This document shows positions 46,824-55,863 of a stretch of DNA of 64,000 nucleotides, piece after piece. This DNA is from Serinicoccus marinus DSM 15273. Its GTDB lineage: Bacteria > Actinomycetota > Actinomycetes > Actinomycetales > Dermatophilaceae. The stretch is from contig NZ_CP043808.1 in assembly GCF_008386315.1 (NCBI RefSeq), forward strand, positions 806,001 through 870,000. Reading direction: 5' to 3'. The notes beneath the pieces are model-generated. The model was not told where the DNA came from. It saw nothing but the letters and a program-made list of their open reading frames with translations, and made no database searches. Numbering within the stretch: position 1 is the first letter of the stretch; each line of letters opens with the position of its first letter. The position numbers and the translations under genes were made by a program.

Positions 46824-46872
46824 CCCGGGGGCTCCGCCCCCGGGTCCCCCCGCAGCTGGGGCTGCGCCCCAG
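46824..46872 (+). other. Two tandem GC hairpins within the paa operon
   Basis: CCCGGGGGC-TCC-GCCCCCGGG (46824-46844) and CTGGGGC-TGC-GCCCCAG (46856-46872) fill the 73-bp gap between paaD and paaE, the only gap in the operon. They could attenuate transcription, stabilise the upstream mRNA or be remnants of a repeat family. Confidence 0.75.
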
Positions 46873-46893
46873 ACCCCCGACAGGAGTGATTCG

Positions 46894-48018
46894 TTGAGCC
46901 TGATCCAGCAGCCGACCCGCCGTCGCGCACGGTTCCACGACCTCACGGTGCGCCGGGTGGACCGCCTGACCGACCAGGCGGTCGCCATCAGCTTCGAGAT
47001 CCCCGAGGAGCTGCGCGAGGAGTTCACCTTCGAGCCGGGGCAGCACCTCACCGTGCGCGCCACCATCGACGGCGAGGACGCCCGGCGCTCCTACTCCTGC
47101 TGCATCTCGCGCGCGCAGTCCCGGGAGCGGGGAGAGCTGCGGGTCGCCACCGCGACCGTGCCCGGCGGGCTCATGTCGACCTGGCTCAACGAGCAGGTGC
47201 AGGCGGGGGACACGCTGCAGGTCATGACCCCGATGGGGTCGTTCACCTGCCCGACGCAGCCGACCGCGACGCGGCACCACGTCGGCATCGCCGCGGGCTC
47301 CGGGATCACCCCCGTGCTCTCGCTGCTGACGACGGCCCTGGAGGAGGAGCCGCACTCCCGGGTCACCCTCGTCTTCGGCAACCGCCGCACCGACTCCGTC
47401 ATGTTCCTCGAGGAGCTGATGGACCTCAAGAACCGCTTTCCCGGCCGGTTCACGCTGCTCAACGTGCTCTCCCGGGAGCCGCAGGACGCCGAGCTGCTCA
47501 CCGGCCGTATCGACCGGGAGAAGGTCGAGCAGCTGCTCGCCACCTTCATCCCCGAGGACCAGGTCGACGAGTGGTACCTCTGCGGGCCGTTCGGGATGGT
47601 GGAGACGGTGCAGGAGATCCTCGCCGAGCGTGGTGTGGACTCCGAGCACGTGCACCACGAGATCTTCCACGTCGACGGCGACGGGGCCCCGGTCACGGAG
47701 CAGACGCCTGCGGAACCGGTGGACCCGGGCGCGCCGCCGGAGGCGGTCGCCACGGTGACCCTGGACGGTCGGACCACGACCGTGCCGATGCAGACCACGG
47801 CCGAGACGATCCTCGCCGCGACGCTGCGGGAGCGGCCGGACGCCCCCTTCTCCTGCACCGGCGGCGTCTGCGGCACCTGCCGGGCCAAGGTCGTCGACGG
47901 CGAGGTGCGGATGGAGCGCAACTACGCCCTGGAGCCGGACGAGGTCGAGCGCGGCTACCGCCTCATGTGCCAGTCGCACCCGGTGACCGAGACGGTCACC
48001 ATCGACTACGACGCCTGA
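46894..48018 (+). CDS. paaE: Phenylacetyl-CoA epoxidase reductase subunit PaaE
   Basis: A 374-residue NADPH-dependent reductase that passes electrons to PaaA. FAD domain: FTFEPGQHLTVRATIDG, RRSYSCCISR. NAD(P) domain: GIAAGSGITPVLSLL, VFGNRRTDSVMF, WYLCGPFGMVETVQ. C-terminal [2Fe-2S] ferredoxin: CTGGVCGTCRAKVVDG ... LMCQSHP. I chose the TTG at 46894 because AGGAG lies seven bases upstream (46882-46886) and the family start fits. Between FAD/NAD and ferredoxin parts there is a Pro/Glu-rich linker. Confidence 0.95.
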   Translation: MSLIQQPTRRRARFHDLTVRRVDRLTDQAVAISFEIPEELREEFTFEPGQHLTVRATIDGEDARRSYSCCISRAQSRERGELRVATATVPGGLMSTWLNEQVQAGDTLQVMTPMGSFTCPTQPTATRHHVGIAAGSGITPVLSLLTTALEEEPHSRVTLVFGNRRTDSVMFLEELMDLKNRFPGRFTLLNVLSREPQDAELLTGRIDREKVEQLLATFIPEDQVDEWYLCGPFGMVETVQEILAERGVDSEHVHHEIFHVDGDGAPVTEQTPAEPVDPGAPPEAVATVTLDGRTTTVPMQTTAETILAATLRERPDAPFSCTGGVCGTCRAKVVDGEVRMERNYALEPDEVERGYRLMCQSHPVTETVTIDYDA

Positions 48019-48694
48019 CCGGGGGAGGACGCGGCGCCGGGGGAGTCTCCTCGCTGGTGGAGAAGCCAGCGGACCTCCTGCTCCAGCGCGTCCGTGGCCG
48101 TCGGCAGGGTGAAACCGAGGTGCGTGAGGCGCGTCGTGTCGAGCACCGTGGGCACGCGCCAGGGGAGGTCCGGGGGCGGTCGGCGCAGGCGAGCACGGCA
48201 CGCGCGAGGACCTCGGTGGAGTTCGTCGACTCGACCACGTCGCCGCCCCGGACGCGGAGGACCGCGACCGTGGGCTCGTCCCCTCGGCGGACCCGGTGGG
48301 CGAGGGCGAGCACCGCAGTCGTGCGCACCTGCCGCACCCAGGCGCCCTGGATCGTGCTCGGTCGCAGCACGCTGACGCGCTCGCCGTGCCCCGCAGCACA
48401 CGCTCGGACTCCGCCTTGCCAGCGCCGTAGCCCTCGGCGCCCCGGCCTCGTGCCCGGCCCAGGCCATCGTGGGCGTGCCCTCGGGGACCGGCGCGGTGAA
48501 GTGGGCGCCGCCGGGGGAGTTGAGGTGGTGGCCGCACGGATCGACGTAGACGGCTGTCGCGCTGAGGTACGCCGTCCCGCCGCAGCGACGCGAGAGGCGG
48601 CCCACCCGGCGGCGGCCAGGCGCTCGGCCGTGCGCCACAGCGATCCGGTGCCTCCGAGGATGACTGCCCGGGGTGCTGGACTGCCGCCGCGCAT
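48006..48694 (-). pseudogene. SDR/NAD-dependent epimerase pseudogene, multiple frameshifts
   Basis: The start reads PRAVILGGTGSLWRTAERLAAAGW, a Rossmann NAD-binding motif. Homologous stretches then appear in different frames: TAYLSATAVYVDPCGHHLNS and FTAPVPEGTPTMAW, then EGYGAGKAESERVL (the YxxxK catalytic pair), then RVSVLRPSTIQGAW and DEPTVAVLRVRGGDVVESTN, then TRLTHLGFTLPTATDALEQ at the end. At least four frame changes are needed, so the gene is dead or the sequence is poor here. It begins five bases after maf on the same strand and overlaps the paaE 3' end by 13 bp. Confidence 0.75.
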
Positions 48695-48699
48695 GCGGC

Positions 48700-49329
48700 T
48701 CAGGCGTGGTCCGTGAGCTCGTGCCAGGCGAGGTCGAGCTGACCGACCAGGTCGCGCAGCAGCGGCAGACTGACACCGACCACGGCGTGGTAGTCACCCT
48801 CGATGCCGGTGACGTAGGGGCCGCCGAGGCCGTCGACGGTGAAGCCGCCGGCGACGTGGAGCGGCTCGCCGGTGGCGACGTAGTGCGCGATCTCGGCGTC
48901 GGTGAGGTCGGCGAAGTGCACGGTGGTCGAGGCGGTCCCGCCGAGCGTCGCGCCGGAGCCCTCGCTCCGGTCGTCGATGACCCAGTGGCCCGAGTGCAGG
49001 ACGCCGGAGCGACCCCGCATGCGTTGCCAGCGCTCGATCGCCACCTGCGAGGAGTGCGGCTTGCCGAAGATCTCACCGTCCAGCTCGAGCACCGAGTCGC
49101 AGCCGAGCACGAGTGCGTCGACGTCGTGCCCGGCGCTCACCTGCTCGGCCTTGGCCCGGGCGAGGGTCAGCGCGACGTCGGCGGCCTCGAGCTCTCCGTG
49201 CCGCTCCTGTGCCGCGGCGATCGCCGCGTCCTCGTCGACACCCGACACGATCACCTCGGGCCGGACCCCGGCCCTGGTCAGAGTGGTGAGGCGGGCCGGG
49301 GACGCGGACGCGAGCACGAGCGGGATCAC
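48700..49329 (-). CDS. maf: Maf family nucleoside triphosphate pyrophosphatase
   Basis: A 209-residue house-cleaning enzyme that hydrolyses non-canonical NTPs. The start IPLVLASASPARLTTL and the motifs VLGCDSVLELDGEIFGKP, WQRMRGRSGVLHSGHWV and GGFTVDGLGGPYVTGIEGDYHAVVG are typical. The GTG at 49327-49329 is the family start. A TAGGCT -10 element (49337-49342, minus strand) lies seven bases upstream, so a leaderless mRNA is likely. The reading frame is also open upstream into the DUF222/HNH gene, without a stop. Confidence 0.93.
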   Translation of the reverse strand: MIPLVLASASPARLTTLTRAGVRPEVIVSGVDEDAAIAAAQERHGELEAADVALTLARAKAEQVSAGHDVDALVLGCDSVLELDGEIFGKPHSSQVAIERWQRMRGRSGVLHSGHWVIDDRSEGSGATLGGTASTTVHFADLTDAEIAHYVATGEPLHVAGGFTVDGLGGPYVTGIEGDYHAVVGVSLPLLRDLVGQLDLAWHELTDHA

Positions 49330-51660
49330 GGGGCACAGCCTACGGGGCGTGACGTCACCCCTTGAGCAGGTTTCGGGCGGGAGGTCGAGGCGTGGGGCGG
49401 TGTTCACGGTGATCAGCCCGCGGTCGTCAGGGAGCCCCTGTGGGGAGGGAAGTGCCGGGGGGAGGGGAGGTGGCGCCGGGTCAGATGGGGACTCAGAAGG
49501 GGGAGACTCGGTCTCGCGTGATGACCACGGCACGCCGGGTGCATCGCCCCGGCCGGTCCCACCCGTCGTGCCGTGCTCCTCTGGCTCTCCGTGGGCATGC
49601 TCGGTGACGTCCAGCGGAATGCCCAGCACCTCCTCCGCCGTCGGCACGGGGGTGTCTGAGCGACGACGGGTGACCGAGCACCAGCCGGCGAGAGGAGTGC
49701 CGTCGTCGGCGTCGTCGTCGAGGTCCGAGAGGAGGGCGTCGGCCCCGCGGTGCACCAGGGCGGCGTAGAGCGCCTGGCAGGCGAGGTCGCGGCGGGACTC
49801 CCAGGTCTGCGTGGTTGAGCCGTCGACCGCGTGGCTGTCTGTCGCGTGATCGTCGGCGGCGCTGCCACCCGTCGGACGAGCGGCCGTCGCCTCACCAGCC
49901 GTCGCCTGACCGGCCGTCACTCGACCACCTGTCGCGTGACCACCCGTCGCGTGACCACCTGAACCCGAACCGCGGGCGAGGACCGCCCGCTCGAGGTACT
50001 GCCGGTAGTCGTGAACCCGGGTGGTCGTGCTCTGGCCGAGCAGCGTGCACCAGCGCAGGTCTCGCCGTCGGTTGATCGTGACCGACCACGTGCGAGCGGT
50101 CTTGAACTGGTGGGTGCGGACGTCGAGGGAGCCCAGGTTGAGCTCGCCGGTCACCCCGCCGACGGCGCCGAAGGGAACGACGTGGTCGAGCTCGCACCGG
50201 GAGGCGGGCACCCTGGTCAGTGGTGACCGCGAGTGGACGTCGGCGGCGATCACCTGCCGACGCATGTCGGCATCCGGACGGTAGCGGGTGATGGTCCGCT
50301 CGATGAGCCGACCGTCGGCGGGGTCCACCAGCAGCCGGGACAGAGTCGTCCCCGGGACCAGGGCGAGCTCGCGGGCATGGCCGGGCGAGATGAAGACAGG
50401 GTGGTGCCCCAGGACCTGGCCCACCGACCCGAGCCGCGGCACCGGGCCGAGGCGCCCGTGCTCGCCATCCGTCCCGGCCGTCCGGTCAGGTGCGGCACTT
50501 CCCGCGGGCGTGCGGTCCGGCAGAGCACTCCCCGCGGGCGTGCGGTCCAGTTCGGCAGTCGACTCGGGCGTGCGGTCCGGTGCGGCACTCACCTCGGGCG
50601 TCCTGTCCCCCTCGGCACCTGTACGGGGCGTTCGGTCCGGCAACGCCGTTTGGTGGCTCGGCGGATCCATGCCGTGCGCGTCGGACGCTGCGCGCCCAGC
50701 CAGAGACTCCCACGGCACGACGACCTGCAGCTCGACCTGCGGTTGTGCGGTGGTGACCCGATGGATCGCCGCCAGGTCGGCCAGGGTGAGGTCCTCCTCG
50801 GCCTCTGCCTCCGGCAGGGGCACCGTGCCGTAGAGCAGCAGGCCTGCGGGGACGTCCGAGCGCAGCTGGTCGAGGGTCCGCTCGTCGCCGGCCGACCGTA
50901 GGGCCCGCGCGGCATGCTCGATCCGCGCATGGATCCCGCTCATCGTCGTCAGCGCTCCGGTGACGCTCAGGGTGGCGGTCCCGTCGTCGTGCACGGACAA
51001 CCACGACCACCGCGCCCGGTAGGCCGCGCGGCGCCGCTCCCGCTCGGCCTGCACATCCTCACCCTCGGCCCGGACGGCCTCCCGCTCCAGCGTCGCCCAG
51101 TAGTCGGCGTGCTGCCAGGGCTCCTCCCGCAGGTCGCCCTCGCTGTCGAGCCGCTCGACCGCCGCGGTGGCCGGGTCGGTGCCGAAGAGCACCTCCGCCA
51201 CGAGCGCAGCCCGCTCCGCGGGCAACGAGCCGCACCGGTCCCAGAAGCCGCGCACGAGACCCCAGGTCACCTCGGCCCGGTCCAGCGCCCCCAGCACCTG
51301 ACCGCGCACGTCGACCGGCGCGCAGGCCAGTCCGGTCATCGCGCGCGCCTCTCGTTCACCGACGCCCAGCCGGAGCCGGATCTCGGCGACGCACAGGCGC
51401 TTCGCCTCCGCCCGCCAACGGCGCCGCTCCGTGGCGGTCAGCTCCTCGACGCTGCTGAACCCCTTCTGCGCCAGCAGCGCAGCACCCGTGGCCGCGACGA
51501 GCTGGTGCGCCACCTCCAGCAGGCGACGCTCGGCCCGGGAGCGCGTCGCCGACACCTCCCCGAGCTCGGCCAGCAGCGCAGCACCCCGCTCCCGCTCCCC
51601 GGTCGCGCCCTGCTGGTCGTCCTGGTCCGCTGCTCGCCCGTCCCGCGCTGGATCGGTCAT
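49330..51660 (-). CDS. DUF222/HNH endonuclease domain protein (13E12-type), open in frame into maf
   Basis: ATG at 51658-51660. The N-terminal 350 residues are a DUF222 domain (SRAERRLLEVAHQLVAATGA, AEIRLRLGVGEREARAMTGL). The C-terminal HNH nuclease motif is ASRCELDHVVPFGAVGGVTG ... NLGSLDVRTHQFKT. Two low-complexity inserts stand out: six units of about 10 residues around DRTPAGSALP (50480-50640) and a run of GGHATGGHAT-type units (49880-49970). After the HNH domain a Pro/Glu-rich tail has no stop codon and continues in frame through the maf start to 48700, giving a nominal 986-residue fusion. Such proteins are multicopy in actinobacteria and of unknown role. Confidence 0.82.
49337..49342 (-). 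promoter_or_regulatory. -10 element of maf (leaderless), inside the upstream frame
   Basis: TAGGCT on the minus strand, seven bases before the maf GTG. It shows that Maf can be made separately from the upstream reading frame. Confidence 0.5.
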
Positions 51661-51817
51661 CGTGCGTCACCCCCTCCCCGGGCCTCCGAGCCCTCGCGAA
51701 GGTGGCCCGTCTTTCGAACAAGTGTATGAGTAGCCACCGACAGACCCTCGTCGTCACGGGCCTGTCACGTGCTCCCACCGCCAGACGGGGTGTGCGGCCA
51801 GGTGGCAGGATCGCGGC

Positions 51818-52310
51818 ATGGCCACCCACGTCGCCTTCCTCCGCGCCATCAACCTCGGCGCGCGCCGGCAGTTCCCCAAGGACGACATCCTGCGGGTGAC
51901 CGAGGAGGCGGGCTTCCAGAGCGTCGCCACCTACATCAATACGGGCAACGTGCGGCTCGAGACGCGGAGGCGCTCGCGGGCGAGGATCGAGGCCAGGCTC
52001 GAAGCGGCCTACCTCGCCGACCGCGGGTTCGAGGCCCACGATCACGTATGCCGCCGCCGAGCTGCGCGCGCTCGGCACGGACCTGGACGAGCTGGGTGAG
52101 GGGCATACCGGCCAGCACCACGTGTGCCTGCCCAAGCTCGCCGGTCGCGTGGAAGAGGTGGCGCACCAGCTGGGGGTATGCCATCGCGTCCACCCGGGGG
52201 TGGGCGACGTCGCGTGCCGGGTCGTGCACCGGGACGATCTTGGCCATGACGCGCAGCGACGCCGTGTTGACGGCCGGGGTGAAGGACACGGTCTTCGCCG
52301 GGCCGCTCAC
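51818..52310 (+). pseudogene. DUF1697 domain protein, frameshifted
   Basis: The first 70 residues (THVAFLRAINLGARRQFPKD, GFQSVATYINTGNVRLE, LEAAYLADRGFEA) are a clear DUF1697 N-terminus. Near 52035 the frame shifts; two missing bases would continue into ITYAAAELRALGTDLDELGE and HHVCLPKLAGRVEEVAHQL. As written the frame stops at 52099. Later sequence needs a further shift, and its match to the family is doubtful. A CAGGAT hexamer six bases before the ATG suggests a leaderless start. Function of the family unknown. Confidence 0.65.
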
Positions 52311-53992
52311 AGCTCGCCGAGCACCGCCGCCCGCAGCGTGTCCAGACCGACCCCGCCGATGTCCAGCGCCCGCCGGTGGAAGGCCGTGAGGTCGAAGTCC
52401 TCGCCCTCGCGGCGCCGGCACTCCTCGCGCAGCTCGAGCCACAGCCGCTCGCCGATCTTGTAGCTCGGCGCCTGCCCCGGCCACCCCAGGTAGCGGTCGA
52501 GCTCGAAGCGCAGCGACTCCTCGTTCTCGTGCGCGTGCGTGGTGAGGAACTGCCAGGCCTTGTCGTAGGTCCACTGCCCGCCCCCGACCTCGGCCGGCGC
52601 CTCGAAGCCGCAGTGCACCCCGATGTCGATGACGACGCGGGCGGCGCGCAGCGACTGGCCGCCCAGCAGCCCCATCCGGTTGCCGGGGTCGTCCATGTAA
52701 CCGAGGTCGGCCATGAGCCACTCGGCATAGAGCGCCCACCCCTCGCCGTGCCCGGAGGTCCACGACGCGAGCCGCCGCCAGCGGTTGAGCAGCTCGGAGC
52801 GGTAGACCGTCTGCCCGATCTGCAGGTGGTGGCCCGGAACGCCCTCGTGGTAGACGGTCGTCAGCTCGCGCCAGGTCGAGAAGCGGGTAACCCCCTTCGG
52901 CACCGACCACCACATCCGCCCCGGCCGGGTGAAGTCCTCGCTGGGGCCGGTGTAGTAGATCCCCCCGGTCTGGCTGGGCGCGATCATGCACTCGATGCGC
53001 CGCACCGGCTCGGGCACGTCGAACTGGCTGTCGGTCAGCTCGGCGACCGCGCGGTCCGCGGTGACCTGCATCCACTCGCGCAGCGCCTCGGTGCCCTCCA
53101 GGGCATACCCCGGGTCCTCGTCGAGGACGGCGACGGCCTCCGCCACGGACGCGCCCGGCCGGATCTGCTCGGCGGTCTCGCGCATCATCGCGGTGATCCG
53201 CGCCAGTTCCTCCTGCCCCCAGCGGTAGGTCTCCTCCAGGTCGATCTCGGCACCGAGGAAGCTGCGGGAGTGCAGCCGGTAGCGCTCGATGCCGCAGGCG
53301 TCGGACTCCGGCGCCCGCGCCACCAGCTCCTCCTCGAGGTATGCCGCGAGCGCGCCGAACGCCTGCTTGGCACCGCCCACGGCGCTCGCCAGGTGGGTGC
53401 GGATCGCCTCCGGCTGACCGGCGCTCTCCTCGGTCAGCGCGTCGAAGCTGCTCGCCTCGTCCCCGGCCTGGTCGCGGCACTGCCCGGCGACCGCGCGCAC
53501 CTGCCGTCCCGGGGCCACCTGGCCCTGCTCGGCCGACCAGCGCAGCGCGGAGCGGTACTGCTCCAGCGCGGTCGGCACCGCCTCCAGCCGGGCGATGATC
53601 GTCTCCCAGTGCGCCTCGGTGTCCTTGGCCATGAGGTCGAAGATGTCCCGGACCGCCTGCGGGGCCGAGGCGATGACGTTGAGCTCGACGGGCGCCTGGC
53701 CCGCGAGCACCAGGTCCAGCGACTCGACCTCCAGGCCGAGCCGCTCGCGCAGCGCCGCCGCGGTGACCCGGTCGGTGTCGTCCGCGGGCTCGACCGTGTC
53801 GAGCCGCTGCAGCGTCCGGGCCGCCTGGTCCCGGTGCGCCCGGAGTCCCTCGACCGACAGGTCGTCGATCTCGGTGTCGCGGCCGGGGACGCCGAGGTAG
53901 GTCGCCTCCAGCGGGCTGAGCGCCACCATGGCGTCGAGGTGCTCCTCGGCGAGGCGGTCGATGTCGGTGGGGGTGCGGGTCGACGTCGTCAC
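52307..53992 (-). CDS. DUF885 family protein (putative metallopeptidase-like)
   Basis: A 561-residue cytoplasmic protein of the DUF885 family. The zinc-protease-like motif HEGVPGHHLQIGQ is present, followed by SGHGEGWALYAEWLM and the C-terminal KIGERLWLELREE block. IAPSQTGGIYYTGPSEDF is also conserved. The family is related to thermolysin-fold peptidases, but substrates are poorly known. The GTG start at 53990-53992 follows a TAGGTT -10. It is divergent from a membrane protein gene, and the two promoters overlap within 33 bp. Confidence 0.88.
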   Translation of the reverse strand: MTTSTRTPTDIDRLAEEHLDAMVALSPLEATYLGVPGRDTEIDDLSVEGLRAHRDQAARTLQRLDTVEPADDTDRVTAAALRERLGLEVESLDLVLAGQAPVELNVIASAPQAVRDIFDLMAKDTEAHWETIIARLEAVPTALEQYRSALRWSAEQGQVAPGRQVRAVAGQCRDQAGDEASSFDALTEESAGQPEAIRTHLASAVGGAKQAFGALAAYLEEELVARAPESDACGIERYRLHSRSFLGAEIDLEETYRWGQEELARITAMMRETAEQIRPGASVAEAVAVLDEDPGYALEGTEALREWMQVTADRAVAELTDSQFDVPEPVRRIECMIAPSQTGGIYYTGPSEDFTRPGRMWWSVPKGVTRFSTWRELTTVYHEGVPGHHLQIGQTVYRSELLNRWRRLASWTSGHGEGWALYAEWLMADLGYMDDPGNRMGLLGGQSLRAARVVIDIGVHCGFEAPAEVGGGQWTYDKAWQFLTTHAHENEESLRFELDRYLGWPGQAPSYKIGERLWLELREECRRREGEDFDLTAFHRRALDIGGVGLDTLRAAVLGEL

Positions 53993-54012
53993 GGGAGCCC
54001 AACCTACCCGCC

Positions 54013-54018
54013 TACCCT
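54013..54018 (+). promoter_or_regulatory. -10 element of the membrane protein gene, divergent from the DUF885 promoter
   Basis: TACCCT ends six bases before the GTG at 54025. TAGGTT for DUF885 lies on the minus strand at 54003-54008. The two -10 boxes are four bases apart, so polymerases would compete. Confidence 0.45.
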
Positions 54019-54024
54019 GGGGCG

Positions 54025-55034
54025 GTGCCCAGACGTCGCCAGCCCGCCGATCCCCGCCGCGAGACCGAGCGCTGGTTCCTGGCCAACGGCCTGTCCTACT
54101 TCGTGCCCGGCGAGCGGGCCGCGGCCCGCGCCGCCCTGCGGCCTCGCCACCTCCTCCCGCTGGCGGCGCTCGTGCTGCTGGCGACCGCCGCGCTGGGCGG
54201 CACCCTCGGCTGGGTGTCGCAGCAGGTCAGCGCTGCCCCCGCGGTCTGGCTCACGCTCGTCATCCTCGCCGCCCTCTGGTATGCCTCGACCGCTCTGCAC
54301 GCGCGGCCGATCCTCACCTTCGCGCTGCGCCGCACGGTGCGCAGCGCCCCGCTGCTCGTCGGCACCGCGATGCGGGCGCTGCCGCTGCTGCTGCTCTTCG
54401 TCGCCTTCCTCTTCATCAACGCCGAGGCCTGGGAGATGAGCGCCAGCCTGCCCTTCGCCACGCACTGGCTGGTCGTCCTGCTGCTGCTCGGCATCGGGGT
54501 CGTCTTCCAGCTCGTCCGGCTGCCTGAGGAGGTCGACCGGGCCGACGACGCCGTCGACGCCGACTTCCTCGAGCGCGCCTGCCGCGGCACCCCGATGGAG
54601 GCCACCCAGGTCGCCCTGGCGGCGGACCCGCGGGTCGACGTCCCCGCCTACGCCCGCGTCACCGGCTTCGAGCGGTGGAACCTCATCATCGCGCTGCTGC
54701 TCATCCAGCTGGTCCAGGTCGTGGCGCTCATCTGCGCCGTCTTCGTCTTCCTCCTGGTCTTCGGGTCGATCATCCTGCAGCAGGAGACGCAGCTGGCCTG
54801 GACCGGGCTGGAGCGGACGCACCACGTCCCCTACCTGGGCAGCGTGTCGGCCGAGCTGGTCAAGGTCTCGCTCTTCCTCGCCTCCTTCTCCGGCCTCTAC
54901 TTCATCGTCAGCGCGGTGACGGACGACACCTACCGGCACCAGTTCTTCTCGGTCGTCACCCAGGAGCTGGAGCGGGCGGTGGGGTCCGGGCCGTCTACCG
55001 CGCGCTGCGCGCGCAGGAGGAGGGTGTCGCATGA
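54025..55034 (+). CDS. Membrane protein with six predicted helices, apparent C-terminal frameshift
   Basis: About 335 residues. The N-terminus RETERWFLANGLSYFVPGER is followed by hydrophobic segments (LLPLAALVLLATAALGG, VWLTLVILAALWYAS, LPLLLLFVAFLFIN, WLVVLLLLGIGVVFQLV, LIIALLLIQLVQVVALI, LFLASFSGLYFIVSAV). Conserved-looking loop: FERWNLIIALL. I do not recognise a named family. Near 54985 the frame must gain one base to read VRAVYRALRAQEEGVA and stop at 55034, exactly on the ATGA start of the next gene. As written it runs on to 55338. Confidence 0.75.
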
Positions 55035-55859
55035 GCACGGGCAGGCACGGGTAGGACCCGGCGCACTACGGGCGGTATGCCGCGGAGCGGGACCGCCCGT
55101 TCGTCGAGCTCATGGCGCGGGTCCCCGAGGTGGAGCCACGGCGGGTCGTCGACCTCGGCTGCGGCCCCGGTCACGGGGCTGCGGTGGTTGCGGGAGCGGT
55201 GGCCGGACGCCGAGGTGCTGGGCCTGGACTCCTCGCCCGAGATGGTCGCCGCCGCCCGCGAGGACGGCTCGCAGGCGGAGGTCGCCGACCTGGTCGACTG
55301 GGCCCGCGGCGACGCCGACCCGGTCGACCTGCTCGTGACCACCGCCACGCTGCAGTGGGTGCCCGACCACCTGGAGCTGCTGCCCGACCTCGTCGCCCGC
55401 CTGCGCCCCGGCGAGGGCGGCGTTCTGGCGCTCACCGTGCCGGGCAACTTCGACGAGCCGAGCCACACCCTGCGCCGGGAGCTCGCGGACCGGCCGCGGT
55501 ATGCCGCGCACCTGGACGGCATCGCCGCGCCGTCGTCGCACGACCCGGCCGACTACCTACGGGTGCTCACCGCCGCCGGCTGCGTGGTCGACGCCTGGGA
55601 GACCACCTACCTGCACGTCCTCGACCCGGCGGTCACCGACCCGGACCCGGTCTTCACCTGGGTCTCCGCCACCGGCGCCCGGCCCACCCTGCAGGCGCTG
55701 CCCGAGGGGCTGCGGGAGGAGTTCACCGTCGAGTTCCAGGACGCGCTGCGGCGGGCCTACCCCCGCTCCGAGGCGGGCGTCGTGCTGCCCTTCCGGCGGG
55801 TCTTCGCCGTCGCGCGCCGACGTGACGGGGACGACGGGGCGGGAGCGCGCATACCGTGA
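55031..55859 (+). pseudogene. SAM-dependent methyltransferase (trans-aconitate 2-methyltransferase-like), disrupted
   Basis: The ATG at 55031 overlaps the upstream stop in the repaired frame. The eighth codon is TAG where this family has Trp (the usual start is WDPxxYxxYAxERxRPF; here stop-DPAHYGRYAAERDRPF). The SAM motif RRVVDLGCGPGH is followed by a short deletion, after which the next frame reads VTGLRWLRERWPDAEVLGLD, TLQWVPDHLELLPDLVARL and GNFDEPSHTLRRELA to the stop at 55859. Thus there are at least one nonsense change and one frameshift. From 55077 a shorter frame could start internally, but it would lack the SAM-binding loop. Confidence 0.75.
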
Positions 55860-55863
55860 GGGC

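Noticed and set aside
52042..52310. An upstream in-frame extension of a minus-strand gene (FTPAVNTASLRVMAKIVP...) past the DUF885 stop
   Set aside because: The GC3 is good, but it has no recognisable domain and no start, and it lies opposite the DUF1697 remnant. I could not decide its meaning and leave it out.
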